From the NCBI RefSeq assembly GCF_010015445.1, contig NC_053126.1, positions 19,527,169 through 19,591,168 on the forward strand: DNA of 64,000 nt, read 5' to 3'. Source of the DNA: Perca fluviatilis (Eukaryota; Chordata; Actinopteri; Perciformes; Percidae). Below, piece after piece: positions 49,600-63,049 of this stretch. How positions within the stretch are numbered: the first letter of the stretch is position 1; every line of letters starts with the position of its first letter. The notes below the pieces were generated by a model. The model searched no databases, had not been told where the DNA came from, and saw only the letters and a program-made list of their open reading frames with translations. A program made the position numbers and the translations under genes.

Positions 49600-50218
49600 T
49601 GATGCAGAACCTGGGAGATGGAGCCTGGACAGCCCTCAAAAAGACATGGGAAAAGGATCTGAGTATTACACTGGATGATGAGGAGTGGGACAGAATCTGT
49701 AGGAATATTAAAACTACTGTATGTCACGCGACATGAGGGTGCGCCTCATTCAGTTCAAGATTATGCATCGCTTCTATTGGACTCCCTCCAGATTTTATGG
49801 AAATGGTATGAAAGACACACGAAATTGTTGGAAATGTAAGACAGAGGACGGGCAATTACTTCATGTCTTGTGGTCCTGTGATCAGGTCCAGGAATTTTGG
49901 ACTGGGATACATGATAACCTATGTCGGATTGCAGGGACCCAGGTTCCATTCAGCCCAAGATTATTTGTTCTGGGAGATGGGTCAATCCTAAATGGGATGG
50001 ATAAGCACATAAGAAGCTGGGTCCAGACTAGTTTAATGATAGTTAGACAGATTATTTTAAGAGGATGGAGGAATGAAGGGGTGCCGTCAATTCAAGAGTG
50101 GGCTTATGAAATGGCTAGGGTGGCGGCGTTTGAAAAAATGTCACATAAACGGTTTGCCAGATTGGATATATATTCTAGAAAATGGGGAAAGTTCCTGAAA
50201 TTTCTGGATGGCTCCTAA
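49600..50218 (+). mobile_element. LINE-1/Tx1-like retrotransposon, reverse transcriptase C-terminus
   Basis: An intact open frame from about 49721 to 50218 encodes the C-terminal part of a fish L1/Tx1 polyprotein: MRVRLIQFKIMHRFYWTPSR, CWKCKTEDGQLLHVLWSC (the conserved zinc-knuckle-like CxxC...H...C of L1 ORF2), and EWAYEMARVAAFEKMSHKR. Upstream, in another frame, DGAWTALKKTWEKDL and DEEWDRIC continue the same family. The catalytic palm (YADD-type motif) is absent, so the copy is 5'-truncated and dead. A TA-rich run follows the stop. Confidence 0.85.
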
Positions 50219-50229
50219 AAAGCTTTATG

Positions 50230-53200
50230 CTGGGGAGAGACGTGTATGATGGGCTTATGGTGTTGTCATTTACGGTGTACATATATATATATTTGGTTTA
50301 TTGTCTATTTTGTTACTATTTTGTTGAATGGTCTGGAATATTTTAGTTACTGTGTCATCTTTTCTTGATTTGTGTCTGGGTGGTTGGTGATGACAGAAGA
50401 GGTGGGATTTGTTCTTGTTGCAAGTTTGTAAAAAGAGTTTGTCATTGATACACATTGATAGGTACAATAGTGACAGCAGCGTGGAGCTCAATAAATGACA
50501 AGTTCAACAACAGCTTATCGTAAATTCTGGTGTAAATATGTTTTTGTTTGTTTTTTTTCCTCAAAGGCAACTTTTGGGCTTTGGGATGCTTGGCTATATA
50601 ACATGCACTCTTGAGAATTGCATAATTATAAAATTTTCATTTTTGGTACAAATAAAAAAAAAACAATCAGTAAATCCAATCAGCGTTGGTTTCCTTGATT
50701 TGGCTGTTGTTTGCTTAAAAAGTCATTACTTTTCCTCTGGTATATGGAGCAGTGTGTGATTTCATAAAAAGGTCTGAATTACTCTCCCTCCAGCAGTGCT
50801 AGTACGTGATCATTTATGTTGCAGCTGTGTTTTCAGCATCATTTTGGCATCCCTCTGTGCCCAGCAGTGTTTCAAGATAGAGGTTGGTGCATTATGCATT
50901 GACGCCACTAAGACTCACCATTAGAGCAGCCTTATTTAGCAGCTCCCTGCTACATTTCAGGCCTTGAATATAATTACAGATACAAAAAAACACCAAAAGC
51001 TAGGTGCTGTCTGGATGCAGACCTACGTGATCAACAGCATTCACACATGCAGCAGTATATTTCAATGTGCCAGTGTGCAAATCATGTCATCTGCGTACAT
51101 AAAAGGGGCAGAGACTGTTTTGTAAATATCTTTTATTAAGGTATGTGGCCAACCAATGACTCCGGACTCAGGATACATCCAAACACATACTTAACATTTT
51201 GAATTCTAAAAGGTGTGAACATGTGATGCTACAGAAACTAGGCACAATGTAAGATAACAAAGTGTTTACATGGGTAAAAATCATAAATCCAGTTCTGCTC
51301 TGATGCCATTTTTCTCCAGGATGGTCATATTGTTTATGCTGCTGTGTAATTCTCAGTTTTTTTCCATCTCTGATATTATATATTATAAATCTGACGCACA
51401 TAGACAAGCTATCAGCCCTTTGACCAAAGAGCTCCATAGGGAAGTGAAGTTGCAGGTAAAGTATTGTTAAATATGAAAGCTATCACTATAGCACTATAGA
51501 GATACCTCAACAAATAGGACAACTTATTAAGATGACACAAAATAAAGTGCTATTCTCATCATTACAAGAAGAGAAGCTTATTTCTCACAGTCTCTAAACG
51601 CTTTCACATATATTAAAATGTAGACTAAAGAAGGATCACATTAGCGTAATCTCTGTGGTCTGAAAGACATACGAGTTAAATTATTTAGTTAAATTATTTC
51701 ATCATTTGCAGTGCCATCATTCTACTGTTGCATTCTTTATGTTCGTGACACAAGTGGAGTGTCCTCTCTCTGGAAAAAGGTGTCTAAAACATCAATATGT
51801 ACAGTACAAGAAGAAAAAAAATGCCTTCACTTTATGTCATAACTGACCAGTAAAGAAAGAGAGGACGAGAGATGCCAAACGGGGAGCAGAAGATGGAGAT
51901 GACAGGCTGACATTTGATCAATGATGACTGGTACCCATGTGTACAACACTACCTGCATGCACAGACTGACTCATAATGGTTCAACACTGATGTCATTCCT
52001 CTCACTACACCTCCTCCTCCCTCTGTTTCCCTGCATCCTCCTCCAAGCTGTCAGTGAAACTTAGACTCCTTGTCATGGTCAGAAAGATCCCCATTGTGTT
52101 GTTTTTCTGGCAGACTGGCCGCCGTTTGTTTCCCACTGTTCCAGCTCTAGTGAAGTCATGTAATAATGCTGTGCAACATTTGCAACACCCACTGCAGCTC
52201 TTCAGCGGGTCTCTGCAGACAGAAAAAACAACCCTTTAATGCCCGTCCATCTCCTATATGTGAAAACAGGAGAACAGAAACTGCCACTGCTACACTTGGA
52301 AGGTCTTGCTCAGTGCTCACAACAACCAGCCATACGAGGGAGGACCACCCTCCCTGTTTTGTCTAGAGAGACTCGCAAGTTTTACCTCCCTTCCTTTTGA
52401 TTTCCCCTGCATCACCTTTGCTTAAAACAGTAAGACAACAGATTTAGACCCTAGACAATCACCGCTGAGTTATCAACAAGATGCTTTGCACCAAAATGTA
52501 TTCCTGTATGGATATGCCATTAACTAAAAATACTTTTTTTCCAGCAGTTCCTTCAGGTTTAAGTTCCTGTCTTGTAGATAGATAAAAACAAGAAAAAAAG
52601 GGAAAGTTTGTTTTGCAAAATTTGTTGAGTTGACCTTTCTGTGGAGCATGGGGTCCACCGGCTGATTTATGCTCTCTTACCAGAAATAAAGCTGACGCAT
52701 TTTTGTTCCATATTTTCATTGTTATTTTTACTGAAAAAGTCAGGGGAAATGTTTTTTTAAGTTTCCTGTGTAGATATCCTCAGAGGCTTCACATTTCCTT
52801 TGAAAATCTTCTGATTTCTGCACTCACAAGTTGACTGCATGCAGTCAAAACTCAGTCTGACACTGCTGAGGTTTTTTGGATCGGGTCTACTCCTTTCATC
52901 TGATTCTCTTCTCTGTCTGCATGGCAGCAGAGTTCTCTGGCTGGCAGTCGTTGTCCTTGGCACGTGCCTCATGTTGTGTAGCTACCATTAGCTGATATCA
53001 GTCCTCAGGCCAGAGACCCTGACATGAGCAGATAGGGATGAGACATGCGGAGTGGGCAGTAAAAAGAAAAGGACACTGACAGAGGCATCATGTTCCCATG
53101 ACAGGACTCAGCCTCCTCCCACGTTGGTAGACATCTTTTTGATGGATGAAAAAGAGATGTGAACTGGCATCTGGCAAGCATATTTAAAGCATTTTTGACT

Positions 53201-53531
53201 TATGCATTTTTGACTTTTCTAACTAAACACTGATGTTTGTATTGGAAAGATAAAACTAGACTGCTGAAAAACAGTTCCTTTGTAAGAGCAGGGTTACTGC
53301 ATGACTGTACACTCTATTAAAGAAAGTAAATGAAATCAACGGGAAACCACATGTTCAAGGGGGCTGTGGTTCCAGCTCTTTGCAGAAGTGTGTTTGGTTA
53401 AAGTTAGTCAGGACTGGTTGGAAAGGCTGCGGCTGTCATTTTGACGAGCGCAGGGTGGAGGAGGGGATATGAAGACGGGTGCCTCCCAGGGGGAAGTAGA
53501 AGTGGAAGGATGGTGATTTGAGCACAGAGGC
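50230..53531. other. Intergenic sequence and probable stac2 3' UTR
   Basis: No gene recognised. On the minus strand an AATAAA occurs at 51137-51132, a possible stac2 poly(A) signal about 2.4 kb past the stop; closer weak signals may exist. The UTR extent is inference. Confidence 0.35.
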
Positions 53532-56500
53532 TCAGATCTCCTCTATGGAGTCAGCAGGGACCAGCCCTCTCTTCTTCCCGCTGCTCAGCCTCAGAAACAC
53601 CTCGCCGTCTTCTCGCTTCCCCACACAGATCTGAAAGGAGAAGGAAGACGCTCAGTTGCTCTACTTTCAATAAAGTAACAGATTCTGAAATATAAGACCA
53701 GATTTATCTTTTAAAAAACTATTTCTAAATTTAAGAAATTTGACACATTAATAGATCTTCGAGAACATAGGTGGGTATGGAGGAAATGCGAACAGGTATA
53801 TCCATTTCGGCAGAACATTATGGGACTTAATGTAGCATCATAATCTTGTATGCTTGAACAGTGCCAACAGAATGAATGAACATGTAGTGACAGTTAGTGC
53901 CAGTTGCCTACAGTTATTCAATGTATTTATGCCTAGTATATCTTAATTTAATTCAGAATTAATTATGAATAGAAATAAATTGTGAAATTATAAGCAAAAT
54001 CAACAACTCAAAACATGGGTAAACAATGGGAATTTAAAAATACTATACTAAATAATAAGTAATCAGCAACCTATTTGTGTAAGATAAGATTTTCTGACCG
54101 GTGCTGAAGAGAAACTCTAAATATAAACTATGGTGACAATGCACTACAACACATTTGGAGGGGGGCATACATTGTGGGTAAAAACTGGTTTAAAGTGATC
54201 TTTAAAAAAAACAACCTTTAGTGTATTTTCTTGCTGAATGTCCGTTAAAAAAAAATTTAAATAATGAGCTTTATCGTGTCAACACACAGACACAGAGATT
54301 ATTTTGGTGCCAATCCTTTGATCACACCCTGCCCAGGATGTACTCTCACCCAGAGTGTGCTGGGATGGGCTCCAGCCCCCTGCAACTTTGCACAGGATAT
54401 TGTGGGTACCACAAATAGATGGAACCTTATGATCACAAACTAAATGATTCAAAATGTCAGTGTAGTTCTTAAGGGGTATAAACATAAATTAGGGTAAGAA
54501 GAACAGCGGAATAAGTCATTAAACGATACGATAATATTAGCGTACCTGGGATTCCTTCACGGCCATGTGTCCTCTCTCTCGGTTGCCAGGAAGGCCCTGG
54601 ACGACCCGCCACACTCTCTCTCCTGGCCGGACCCTCTGCACAAAGTTGGAAGGGAAGAAGCCAACTTTGTCTCCGCTCTTGCCCTGAAAAAACACGGAAG
54701 AACAGTACGCAATCAGTCAACATTTTAAATGTAACTGGTTGTCACAATGACGTTACAATACATACTGTTAATAAAGTACTAAATTAGTTTCACAGCTGGT
54801 TTTTATTACGGTTACTGATTCATCGGGTCTGTCCCTTTATATTAGTTTTCATTGTTTGGCTGATGATGAGCCAGATGAATGTCTGTTTTGACAGACGGTT
54901 AGACTGGCTGACCATTTCTGAACTTATTGATATGTTTCAGAGTTGACATCATCTGTGCGGTCAGTAGGAACAACAGATTTTTTCATTCTGAATAGTAATG
55001 GGAAATGCAAAACACAGTGACACAGACAGCAACACATTTCTGTCAGTGCAGTGATGACTCATTGTGGCTGAACAGACAAGTGTAGAAGCAACTTAAGAAG
55101 AAAGACTGAAATCACACAAATATAAGTATTATAATAATTGTTTTTAAATGCAAACAAATTGCTTTACCTTAATGTCAGATTTATTTTACATGCAATTCAA
55201 GAAACGGCAGATTACGGCGTTTTGCTTGCTGGTGAAAACAGATGATGTTTGAGTAAACCTAATTATGTAGCAATATTTCACAGTTTATCACCCTCCGCCT
55301 TAGGTGTTGATGTGTTTATTTTATATTATGTATATTAAGTGAATCACAAACCATACATCGATGAACAGATGATTCACAAATGATACATAATTTAATAGTT
55401 CCTCAGAGCGGCAGTGCTGATTTAAAGTGTGTAATGACTGCAGCTTCACTTTAGGCTACATAAGTGCTAGTAAATACTGGTCCACTGATGGAAGATACAC
55501 AGACTCTGCACTTTAGTTAAGTCTGCGTGCATTTTCCTTAGTCTGTGATGGAAAACCCAGACCCACACAGATGCACATTTGCTTCCATCAGGACAAAGAG
55601 AAGCTCATTACAGACTCAATAAAGACCTCTTTGAGCTTGCAAAACTAGTCAAGTTCATTGTGATAACTCTTAGTAATTTTTGGAGGAAATTATGTTCTAT
55701 TTCTGTCTGTGGCTGCCTGCATGTTTATGACAGGCAAAAATGGAGCAGGTGTAATGCTAAAGGGATGTTTTTAAAGACTTGAATTAACACAAGCGCACAA
55801 AAAATGCACATGCACACGTTTCTGTGCACTCAAATACACATTATGAAGAACACAGGTAACACACAAACACACACACACACACACACACACACAGATGTTT
55901 GCGAATGATTTATTACCCACCTTCCACCACTCTTCGTTAGAGTCGTCAGTGACCTGCACACGATCACCAGGACTAGAGGAGGAAAAAAGACAAGAGAGAA
56001 GATGAAAAAAAGAAGGCATGAAGGGGAGCAGTGATTGAGGTGGAGAAGAAAAGGGGAGACGAGAGTGGGATACATGATGGGGAGATGAAGGGGGTGAGAG
56101 AGTGAGAGCGGCAAGCAAAAAAAAGAAAAGATAAAAGAGAGTTGAGTGTGAGGACAAAGGATTACGTTGCGAGACTGCAACAGAAAGCTGTTGTACCCAC
56201 GGTTACAAAGCTGTGGAGATTAAAATGCCTTTGTGTCCCTCTGCAGAGGTTACAGAGCAGCCAACACACCAAAGTCATGAGGTCTACGTGAAATACGACT
56301 CTGTAGCGTCTACTGCAGTGGTGAAGGCTGGACCTATTCTGCAGCCAACCTGGCCTGCATGCTAATGATGCAACCAGTTTTTTTAAATAACACTTTTCTA
56401 CACACACACACACACTCACACACACACACACACACACACACACAGTGTAGTACGCTGTCCTAGTTACACAGGTAGAAACTGCTGTCCCAAATGCACTTCT

Positions 56501-57798
56501 GTGTGGGAAAGTTATGCTTGCTATAGTCGGAGGAGACATCAAGCCAGACCAGAGATAAGAAAGTTTCTCTTTGTGTGATATTACTCCCTTTTCCCTATAA
56601 AAAGCTACTGTTAAAGACTATCGACAGTCATTTTCTGTACTTATACTGAAGTGCTGTAAACTGACTCTAACTTTAAAGATACTCTGTATGAGCTTTTTCC
56701 AAAATATTGTATAGGTTTTGTCTTCTGCAGTCCATACTAGTCAAACCCAGACAGAAGCACAGAGACACATTATGCTTTTATTAGTTCACATATATTGTTC
56801 AGTCACACACACAGAGCCACAGCACAGTCCCATGGATCTACCTGTTGTCCCCCAAACCATTCATACACACACATACACATCCTGCCCTGATTTAACTGCT
56901 CTGTCCTTCCGTTCTTCTATTTTCTCATCCTTCTTCATCTTATATAGCTTTTACTATACTATATACTACATTCACACTTAACTTTCTCTGCCTATTTCTC
57001 CCATCCTCTCGCTCTCTGCCTATGATAATCTTCAGCTCCATGCCATCTCTCCTTATGTCTGTCCGCCCTTTCATCTCTCAGTTGTTCACTTCTTTATCCT
57101 CTCCCCTGCTGGGAACACAGCTCAGTCGCTAGCTGTGTAAAGGGGACAGTGATGGGCTTCCAGTTTATAATTAGTCGTCCTTAAGGGCGCCCTGGCACTG
57201 TCCTCTGCAGATGGTGGGGACATTTTCATCCTGCATGACACCATGCAAAAATACAGACAAAGCAAATGCACTCACGCACACAATAGAAAAAACTAAATAC
57301 CACACAAGCACTCCTGTCTGTGCACACAAATGAAAATGAAAATGCGTGCAGTAGGCAGTCTGTTTGGCTTTTACTCACTGAAGTTCCAGGTCATTCTGTT
57401 CCTGAGGCAGAAACTTGTAGAGCGCTACATAGGTGTGGATGGAGTGAACTTCAATGCGCTTGGGCACCTGGACACAGGGATACACAGGGACGGGGAGGTA
57501 GTAAGATAGGAATACACGCTCAAGGAGGAAAACAACAAGGGGTGACAGTCTGCACAGGGGGATTAGACAGAGTGGTACCATCACACTGCTCTCCTCTGCA
57601 GGAGTCTCATCTTCTGCTGGAGTCTCATCTTCTGCTGAAGTCTGAGCCTGGCTGCCGCTCTCACCTTCCTCCTCGATCTCGATGTCGGGGACATGGGTGT
57701 CTGAGGGTGGCGAGAAATTTTCTTTGAAGGTGCCAGGCATGCACTCACCCACACATGCAATCAGGCATGTCATTTGTCACAGTAAATCTCTCTCTCAC

Positions 57799-57837
<39 letters not shown>

Positions 57838-57838
57838 T

Positions 57839-57921
<83 letters not shown>

Positions 57922-59536
57922 CACAGCATATGCATAGACACACATAGACCCACATAGCACATATGCCTATCCACATACATGGAGACACAGACACACAGCA
58001 GTGTTTACCCCCTGTCTCCTGAGTTATGTCTTCCTCCATGCTGCACTGTCTCTGCTGCATCTCCTCACCTCCCTCCCCCTTATCAAAGACGGAAATTAAG
58101 AGAAACAAATTAAATGTCAGCACCGGGATGTCAAAGAGAATGCATCTGATAGTGGTAGTAACACTTTTCTCTGCTCTGAATCATTCAGAATGCACACAGA
58201 TCAGTAGTTCTCAGTGGTGTAGCCGGATCTGCATATTTGGGGGGTTTAGGAAGATTTGCACACTGGTTCAACTCCATGTTTAATGAGAAGAACACAGAGA
58301 TCAGTGTCATCCATTATGCTCCTGATAGATTCATTATAACACACCATGGGTAAAGTTAGATTTGCAGTAAGTAGGGGACTAGCATGACCTCAAAGAGAGG
58401 AAACTTTTGAAAGGCTTTGAAATAAATTTTCAAGCAAATATTTGACATTTTGGGAATTACGTTGCCTCATTTGCTTTCTTATCTTTCTCATTCGTTAGAT
58501 GATGAGATTGCAACAAGTCCTCCAAACCATACGACAATATAGGTTGTTTATTCCCTCTAATACGACCCACAAGAGCGTTTTCTGTCAGAGGACGTTACGG
58601 TGGTGGTTCTAATGTCGTTAAAGTTGTGAAACGGTTGCAGCTTGGTTATGTTTAACCACAAAAACATCTTCATTAAAATTGAAAAACATCGTGGTCTGGG
58701 TTCAAATCTGATTTTAATTCACTTATTAATTATTAATTCACTTATTCAGTTAATTCACTTATATACGCACGTGACGCTGAACGTGACGTAGCTTTGTTTG
58801 TTCTGTAAAGTTAAAACAAAGTCGCAGTTTACTTTTATTTTCAAACAGGATTCAAACTCGTGTTTGACCCCTCCTAATGCAGTACTTGGCACTCTTATGC
58901 TTTGTCACATTACTTTCTGCTTTGCTACCGTCATAATTACTACAGCCACTACAGGGCTCCACCACTTTAAAGGTAAATATGAGTCATAATTGCTGCTTGA
59001 TCAAACAACCTATGGGAGCGTTTTTTGGGGGAGGACAGTCTCGAAGATTGATACCACTCTATCAATCTTCTTATCGCCAGAAAGGGAATACAAGTATTTC
59101 CCAAAATGTCAAAATATTAATTTAAAGCTTAATCCTTAGTAATCTTTAATATCATCCAGCCAATTTTGGCAAATATTTGTCGATGATTTGTAAAGTTTTT
59201 ACAAAATACGGCAGAATTAAAACTAGGGAGAGTAGTGCTACAAATCACAGCACTGCAGTTATCTATGGTCCCAATACTTCACCAGTGAGTTGACCAATGT
59301 CGTAAAAACTTTATGGCAATTGTCCTCAACCCCCAACCACAAGGTGATGATGTCATACCAGGCTGCGTGTTGGGGACTCTGACAAACTGCCAAAACTGGA
59401 GCGGCTCATCTGTGCCAAGGACGTCCCGTAGCGCAAGGCTGCATACACAGGGTCTACACGCATCCGCGCAGCCTCTGAAACCACACACACACACATGCAC
59501 GTGCACACGCGTGCACACACACACACACGCACGCGC

Positions 59537-59604
<68 letters not shown>

Positions 59605-61638
59605 TTATTTTCACCTTATTATAAGAAATAAAAAAAGATTCACGCAATAACACAACTCCACACACACTTTGGACTACACAATGAGATTACACTGTAAACC
59701 ATTATTATTGTGCCAATCTGGAGAAACCAGAGGGTCTAAATTTAACTGTATTCAGTCCTGGACCAAAGTGACCCACTTTAGATAAGGCAGAGGACAGCAG
59801 TCAAAAGTTAAGGAGACATGAAGATATTTCAATAATTCTAGATGCTTTGATTTATTTATACATTTACTTATTGGCAGGACATGTGTCTTATAGCTTTAAT
59901 AGCTAGTAGTTGAGTAGAAAGGGAATAAGAGATGATTTAAAATATGGAAATCCTTCATGCTACCTTCCATGTAGATGGCAGTGCTGGGTGAGCAGAGTAT
60001 TTCTGAAGTTAGGAATTAAATGTCCTGCTCCTTTTTCCATCTACCTCAACACGAGTTGAATGGAAGGCAGAATGATTTTTTCTGAGGGGCCAGAAGCGCT
60101 GTGTGTGTGTGTGTGTGTGTGTGTGTGGTTGTGTGTGTGTGCGCAGGATCAAGTCGTAATGATTTGCAGTTTCATATTAAGGTCAGTGTCTCCATGCTCT
60201 CGTCAAATAGGTGATAAATTAAACAGGAATGCTAACATAAATTCTGCAACAAGAATGCCTTTTGTCTGACTGGTGTAAGTATTTTGAGGTGATACAGCTT
60301 ATGTGTGTTTTAAATTGACTGTAGCAAGGAAGAAGCATTTCTACAAAGAGCAATTCATTACAGGTGAAGAGAAGAGAGTAAACAGTGGAAAAATCGTGCT
60401 CAGACACTATAATCCTCTATAAAAAATAATTATTCTCTGACCTTCAGCTTTTTTTCAGTGCAGAAAGGAGAGTTCTATACGTGATTTGGCTTCATCGGTC
60501 TTCATAATGTGCTTTAATGAACTTTGTGACTTGAGGTTACTTACAAACTATGACAAACTAAAAGCTTAAACATTCAATAACAACCACAGTTTGACCAGTG
60601 AATAATATTTGAGACCTAACAACATTATTCATACGGGTCTTCTTTCTTAAACTAGTCCTTCTGCCTGAATCAAAGGCAATCCTTTTTTTTCACCTTAACA
60701 ACACAGCTGTTGTTCTTGTTTAAATAGAGAAATAAATACTTGCATACATTTCAACTGGTAGCTAATCAGATTTAATTTAATTGTCACTGAAAAATTGCAA
60801 CCTAGAGCAATGACTGTTATAAGTACTTCACTCCTGCAGCTATTAGACTCTCGCCCTCATAAATGTGGTTTAATATAACACAATACACTGCTTTGCCAAA
60901 AGGCAGTTGATGGGAAATCACAGGGTGTGTAAGTAAATCCTTTCATTAAAACAAATGTCATCTAATATTAATGTGTGCAAACACGAGCTCGGTATTTTAC
61001 CAAGCCTTTAGTTAGCATAATTATGAGGTCTCTTTGCAATGTGTGATTGTGAGGTTGGCAGGTTGCAGTCTCAGCTGGCCCTGGCAGCGTCCCAGGCATC
61101 ATGGTGCGCAGCTCGGGGTGATAACAGAGCTTTAGGTTAATTGTACCCTGATTCATGGATAGTGCAAGGAAGTGACAGCATAAGGTGGCTAATCCTGATT
61201 CAGAGAGGCATACAGTATGTGAGATGAAGGACTGTATCACTTACACAGATGTTCATCCAAAATGTATGACAAAGAAAATCAAGCTGGTATTCAGAGATGA
61301 TGATGAAAAGAAGAACAGATTCAGGTACTTTTAGGACACACTGTGAGCTTGGACCACAGAATTTTAGCTTTCAGCGCATTTACTTGACAAAGAGACAACA
61401 AGCAATTGTCAGATTTGTTCGCTTCTGTAATCGTATGCCACTAAGTAAAAATGTGATTTGTATTCAAAATGTAATTGTTGGTGAAATAGAGGTGAATGTA
61501 ATGATAAAGAGAGCTAGACAGGACTTAGACCAATCGGCAGCAAACTGAAGTGCCAGACAATAAATTAATTCCCTCCATCTCTCCAAGGATATACAGTACA
61601 AAGCATGAACAGAAATATAAAATCATAAACATTAGAAC

Positions 61639-61696
<58 letters not shown>

Positions 61697-62630
61697 TCTG
61701 TGGTAACAATGCTTTTTGGCAAGAAATCTTATACCATTGGAAAGCCTATTTAGTTCCCTTTCAAATTGTGCCCCATTTGTAAGGAACATGCATTTGTGGG
61801 ATGAGCAGCAGCGCTGAGTATGTGGGTTGCGCCCATGAAAAATTTGCCAAATCTTCTCTGCAAATGCCAAACAGCTTATTCTGCCATTGACTTGTTTGGT
61901 GTTTGGTGGATTGGATGATTGAAGAAACAAGACATATTGGCAATTTAACAGTTTATTCATTTCACAAACAGGAGCCTCAGTAGCGTGTGGAAGAACCATA
62001 CACAGCCACAACAGCCTGGCACCTCCTCCTCATGCTGGTCACCAGCCTGGTCACACACTGCTGTGGGATGGCATCCCGTTCTCCAACCAGCATTTGTCGC
62101 AAGTCGGCCAACGTGGTTGTGTTGGTCACTCTGGTACGAACAGCACACCCAAGCTGATCCCACAAGTGTTCAATGGGGTTGAGGTCAGGACTGCTGGCAG
62201 GCCATCCATCCTCTCCACTCCTACATTCTGGAGGTAGTCTCTGATAAACCCCGCCCTGTGGGGGCGAGCGTTGTCATCTTGGAGGATAGAGTTCGGTCCC
62301 AGACTCTGGAGATATGGGATTGCCACTGGTTGCAGAATCTCATCTCTAAAGTGTCAATAGCAACAGCAAAATAAGCTGTGTGGCAATGGCAGAGAAGATT
62401 TGGCAAATTTTTCATGGGCGCAACCCACATACTCTGCGCTGCTGCTCATCCCACATTAAATGCATGTTCCTTACAATTGGGGTACCATTTGAAAGGGAAC
62501 TAAACAGGCTTTCCAAGGGTGTAATATTTATTGCCAAAAAGCATTGTTACCACAGAGAAATAATCTACCAAAACACAGATTTTCCTTACTTTTTGTGCTA
62601 AGTTATAATATAATATAGTATATATAGATA

Positions 62631-62697
<67 letters not shown>

Positions 62698-62953
62698 TTT
62701 TTTCACATACTTTCAGGGTGCAGACTGTCCACCAGCCTCCAAGAGAAGCTGAATTTGTTCTTCCTCTTTATATTTTCCCACTTCATGCTCCTCGGGTGTC
62801 AAGTGAGATGGAGACAGTTCTGGTTTTATTACAGTGCATGCACAAGCACACAAAAATCTACAAAAAAACCAAAAGGCTAGACAAGAGCAACATCACAAAA
62901 CAAAAGCACGTGGGACACATACATAACGATGCACATGTGCACTCACCCATAAA

Positions 62954-63049
<96 letters not shown>

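Noticed and set aside
57745..58123. Open frames of poly Val/Cys or Thr/His
   Set aside because: These are translations of (CA)n/(TG)n microsatellites on either strand; the same applies to frames near 2516, 20707, 46520, 59279 and 62718.
59520..59602. CRISPR-like or satellite array
   Set aside because: The repeats are four-base GCAC and two-base CA units without spacers; a simple microsatellite.
61957..62326. Domesticated transposase gene
   Set aside because: The frame is broken between the two conserved blocks, the N-terminal DNA-binding part is missing and intact inverted repeats flank it; it is a dead element.
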